DNA of 5,578 bases from Synergistales bacterium (GTDB lineage Bacteria > Synergistota > Synergistia > Synergistales > 79-D21), in NCBI GenBank assembly GCA_015657435.1, contig JADLKH010000003.1:722635-728212 (forward strand), read 5' to 3'. The notes under the pieces were generated by a model that worked only from the letters and a program-made list of their open reading frames with translations, did no database searches and was not told the origin of the DNA. The position numbers and the translations under genes are program-made. Every line of letters begins with the position of its first letter. The stretch's first letter is position 1. Positions 4,506-5,578 of this stretch are shown piece by piece.

Positions 4506-5578
4506 TTGCAGGAATTTGGGCATTTGATCCCACGAAACTTCAGGACGGATTTCAAGGTCGCCTCCCGTGGGGAGGGAATCTACATTTTCGATCAGGAGGG
4601 AACTCCCTATATCGACGGGTGCTCCGGCGCCTTGTTGTCCAGCATCGGTCACGGCAATCGGGCCGTTATAGAGGCGATGGTGCGGCAACTGGAGAAGATC
4701 GAGTTCGCGCATCCTTCCCGATGGATGGTTCCGGCGGTCCTTGAAGCCGCGGAAGAGATCTCCTCCATCACGCCCGGGGATGTCAAAAGCGTCTGGTTGG
4801 TCAGCGGGGGAAGCGAAGCGGTGGAATCCGCGATCAAGTTCGCCAGGCAATACTTCGTCGAAAGGGACGGAATCAATTCTTCGAAGTCAGTCGTGATCGG
4901 AAGATGGAATTCATACCACGGCAGCACAATTGGAACGATGGCTGTAGGGGGCTCCATGCCCCGTCGCCGCATCTTTTCCCCCCTTTTCAGGGAATTCCCG
5001 AAAATACAGCCCCATTACTGCTACAGGTGCCCCTACGGGCAGTCCTACCCGGCTTGCGGCGTCATGTGCGCCAGGGAACTGGAGGCGATGATCAAGCGGA
5101 TTGGTCCCCAGTACGTGTCGGCCTTCATCGCGGAACCGGTGGTGGGGTCGACGGTCGGAGCCCTTCACCCGCCGAAGGAATACTGGCCCATTGTTCGTGA
5201 AATTTGCGACCGGTACGACGTTCTCCTGATCGCCGACGAGATCATGACAGGGATCGGCCGCACGGGAAAAGCCTTCGGCGTCGATAACTGGAAAGTGGTC
5301 CCGGACATCATCTGCGCGGCAAAAGCCATGTCGGGGGGGTATTCGCCGGTCGGAGGCATGTTCGTGCGGACGCCTCTCGCGGAGGTCCTCAAGGGAGGTT
5401 CCGGCGCATTTATCCATGGCCACACGTATAACGGGAACCCTGTCACGGCAGCTTCGGTCGTAGCGACGATGAAGTTTATCAGGGAAAACCACGTGTTCGA
5501 AAACGCGGCAATACAGGGCGAATACCTGGGAAGCAGAATGGAATCCCTCGCGGACAGCCCAATCGTGGGTGAAGTCAG
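4506..5578 (+). CDS. Class III PLP-dependent aminotransferase (3' end outside window)
   Basis: The frame is open to the window end, giving 357 residues of a family about 430-460 aa long. Class III (omega-amino-acid/BioA-like) features are clear: phosphate-binding SGGSEAVES (100-108), WNSYHGST (134-141) with the ring-stacking Tyr137, Glu210 in AEPVVG, Asp244 in IADEIMTGIGRTG (242-254) for the pyridine nitrogen, Schiff-base Lys273 in CAAKAMSGGYSPVGG, and HTYNGNPVTAA (305-315). It would move an amino group from an amine or omega-amino acid to a keto acid in the cytosol; the substrate is not determined. The start is TTG 4506, preceded by AAAGGAG (4491-4497) at 8 nt. An in-frame GTG at 4497 overlaps that site and is unlikely. 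A four-cysteine segment at 172-188 is notable. The gene lies 88 nt after the RpiR-type gene with no intervening terminator, so co-transcription is likely. Confidence 0.93.
   Translation, partial: MQEFGHLIPRNFRTDFKVASRGEGIYIFDQEGTPYIDGCSGALLSSIGHGNRAVIEAMVRQLEKIEFAHPSRWMVPAVLEAAEEISSITPGDVKSVWLVSGGSEAVESAIKFARQYFVERDGINSSKSVVIGRWNSYHGSTIGTMAVGGSMPRRRIFSPLFREFPKIQPHYCYRCPYGQSYPACGVMCARELEAMIKRIGPQYVSAFIAEPVVGSTVGALHPPKEYWPIVREICDRYDVLLIADEIMTGIGRTGKAFGVDNWKVVPDIICAAKAMSGGYSPVGGMFVRTPLAEVLKGGSGAFIHGHTYNGNPVTAASVVATMKFIRENHVFENAAIQGEYLGSRMESLADSPIVGEV

Noticed and set aside
4497..4508. GTG 4497 as the aminotransferase start
   Set aside because: It overlaps the AAAGGAG ribosome site that is correctly placed for TTG 4506.
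4911..5492. Long minus-strand open frame (193 aa) over the aminotransferase gene
   Set aside because: It lies antisense to a well-conserved class III aminotransferase with all catalytic residues; the minus product is low in recognisable motifs.

Overview
This is a bacterial window of moderate GC content, with compact genes, purine-rich ribosome binding sites and two TTG starts. It carries five complete protein genes and one partial gene at each end. The mix of amino-acid-linked regulators (Lrp/AsnC and RpiR types), a class III aminotransferase and a cysteine hydrolase suits an amino-acid-using bacterium. A Synergistota-like anaerobe is one guess, but nothing here proves the lineage.

Layout. 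Positions 1-297 hold the 3' end of an isochorismatase-family cysteine hydrolase, closed by a strong terminator. An Lrp/AsnC regulator (433-891, minus) converges on it. Divergently, a 79-aa exported protein with two mature-part cysteines (1107-1346) is followed by a degenerate terminator repeat and a RimJ/RimL-type GNAT acetyltransferase (1563-2111). A structured region of about 170 nt then precedes a YjhP-like SAM-dependent methyltransferase (2378-3124), followed by another terminator repeat. After an AT-rich gene-free stretch with a good promoter and two 20-bp direct repeats comes an RpiR-family regulator (3542-4417). A class III PLP aminotransferase (4506 to the window end, incomplete) follows 88 nt later and is probably co-transcribed with the regulator.

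How the genes relate. The rpiR-aminotransferase pair is the clearest functional unit: a SIS-domain regulator with an operator-like repeat at its own promoter and a catabolic-type enzyme downstream. The other genes look like short independent transcription units.

Most interesting signals. (1) A composite repeat of about 80-100 bp (a small hairpin, a conserved linker and a rho-independent terminator) occurs three times in 3 kb. Each copy lies just after a stop codon and in the direction of that gene, as if it were a dispersed terminator cassette. (2) The methyltransferase leader contains nested stems plus a perfect 10-bp complement to the end of the Shine-Dalgarno sequence and the spacer. It also has a possible Arg-rich leader ORF whose stop overlaps the Shine-Dalgarno sequence. 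Together these look like a translational switch.
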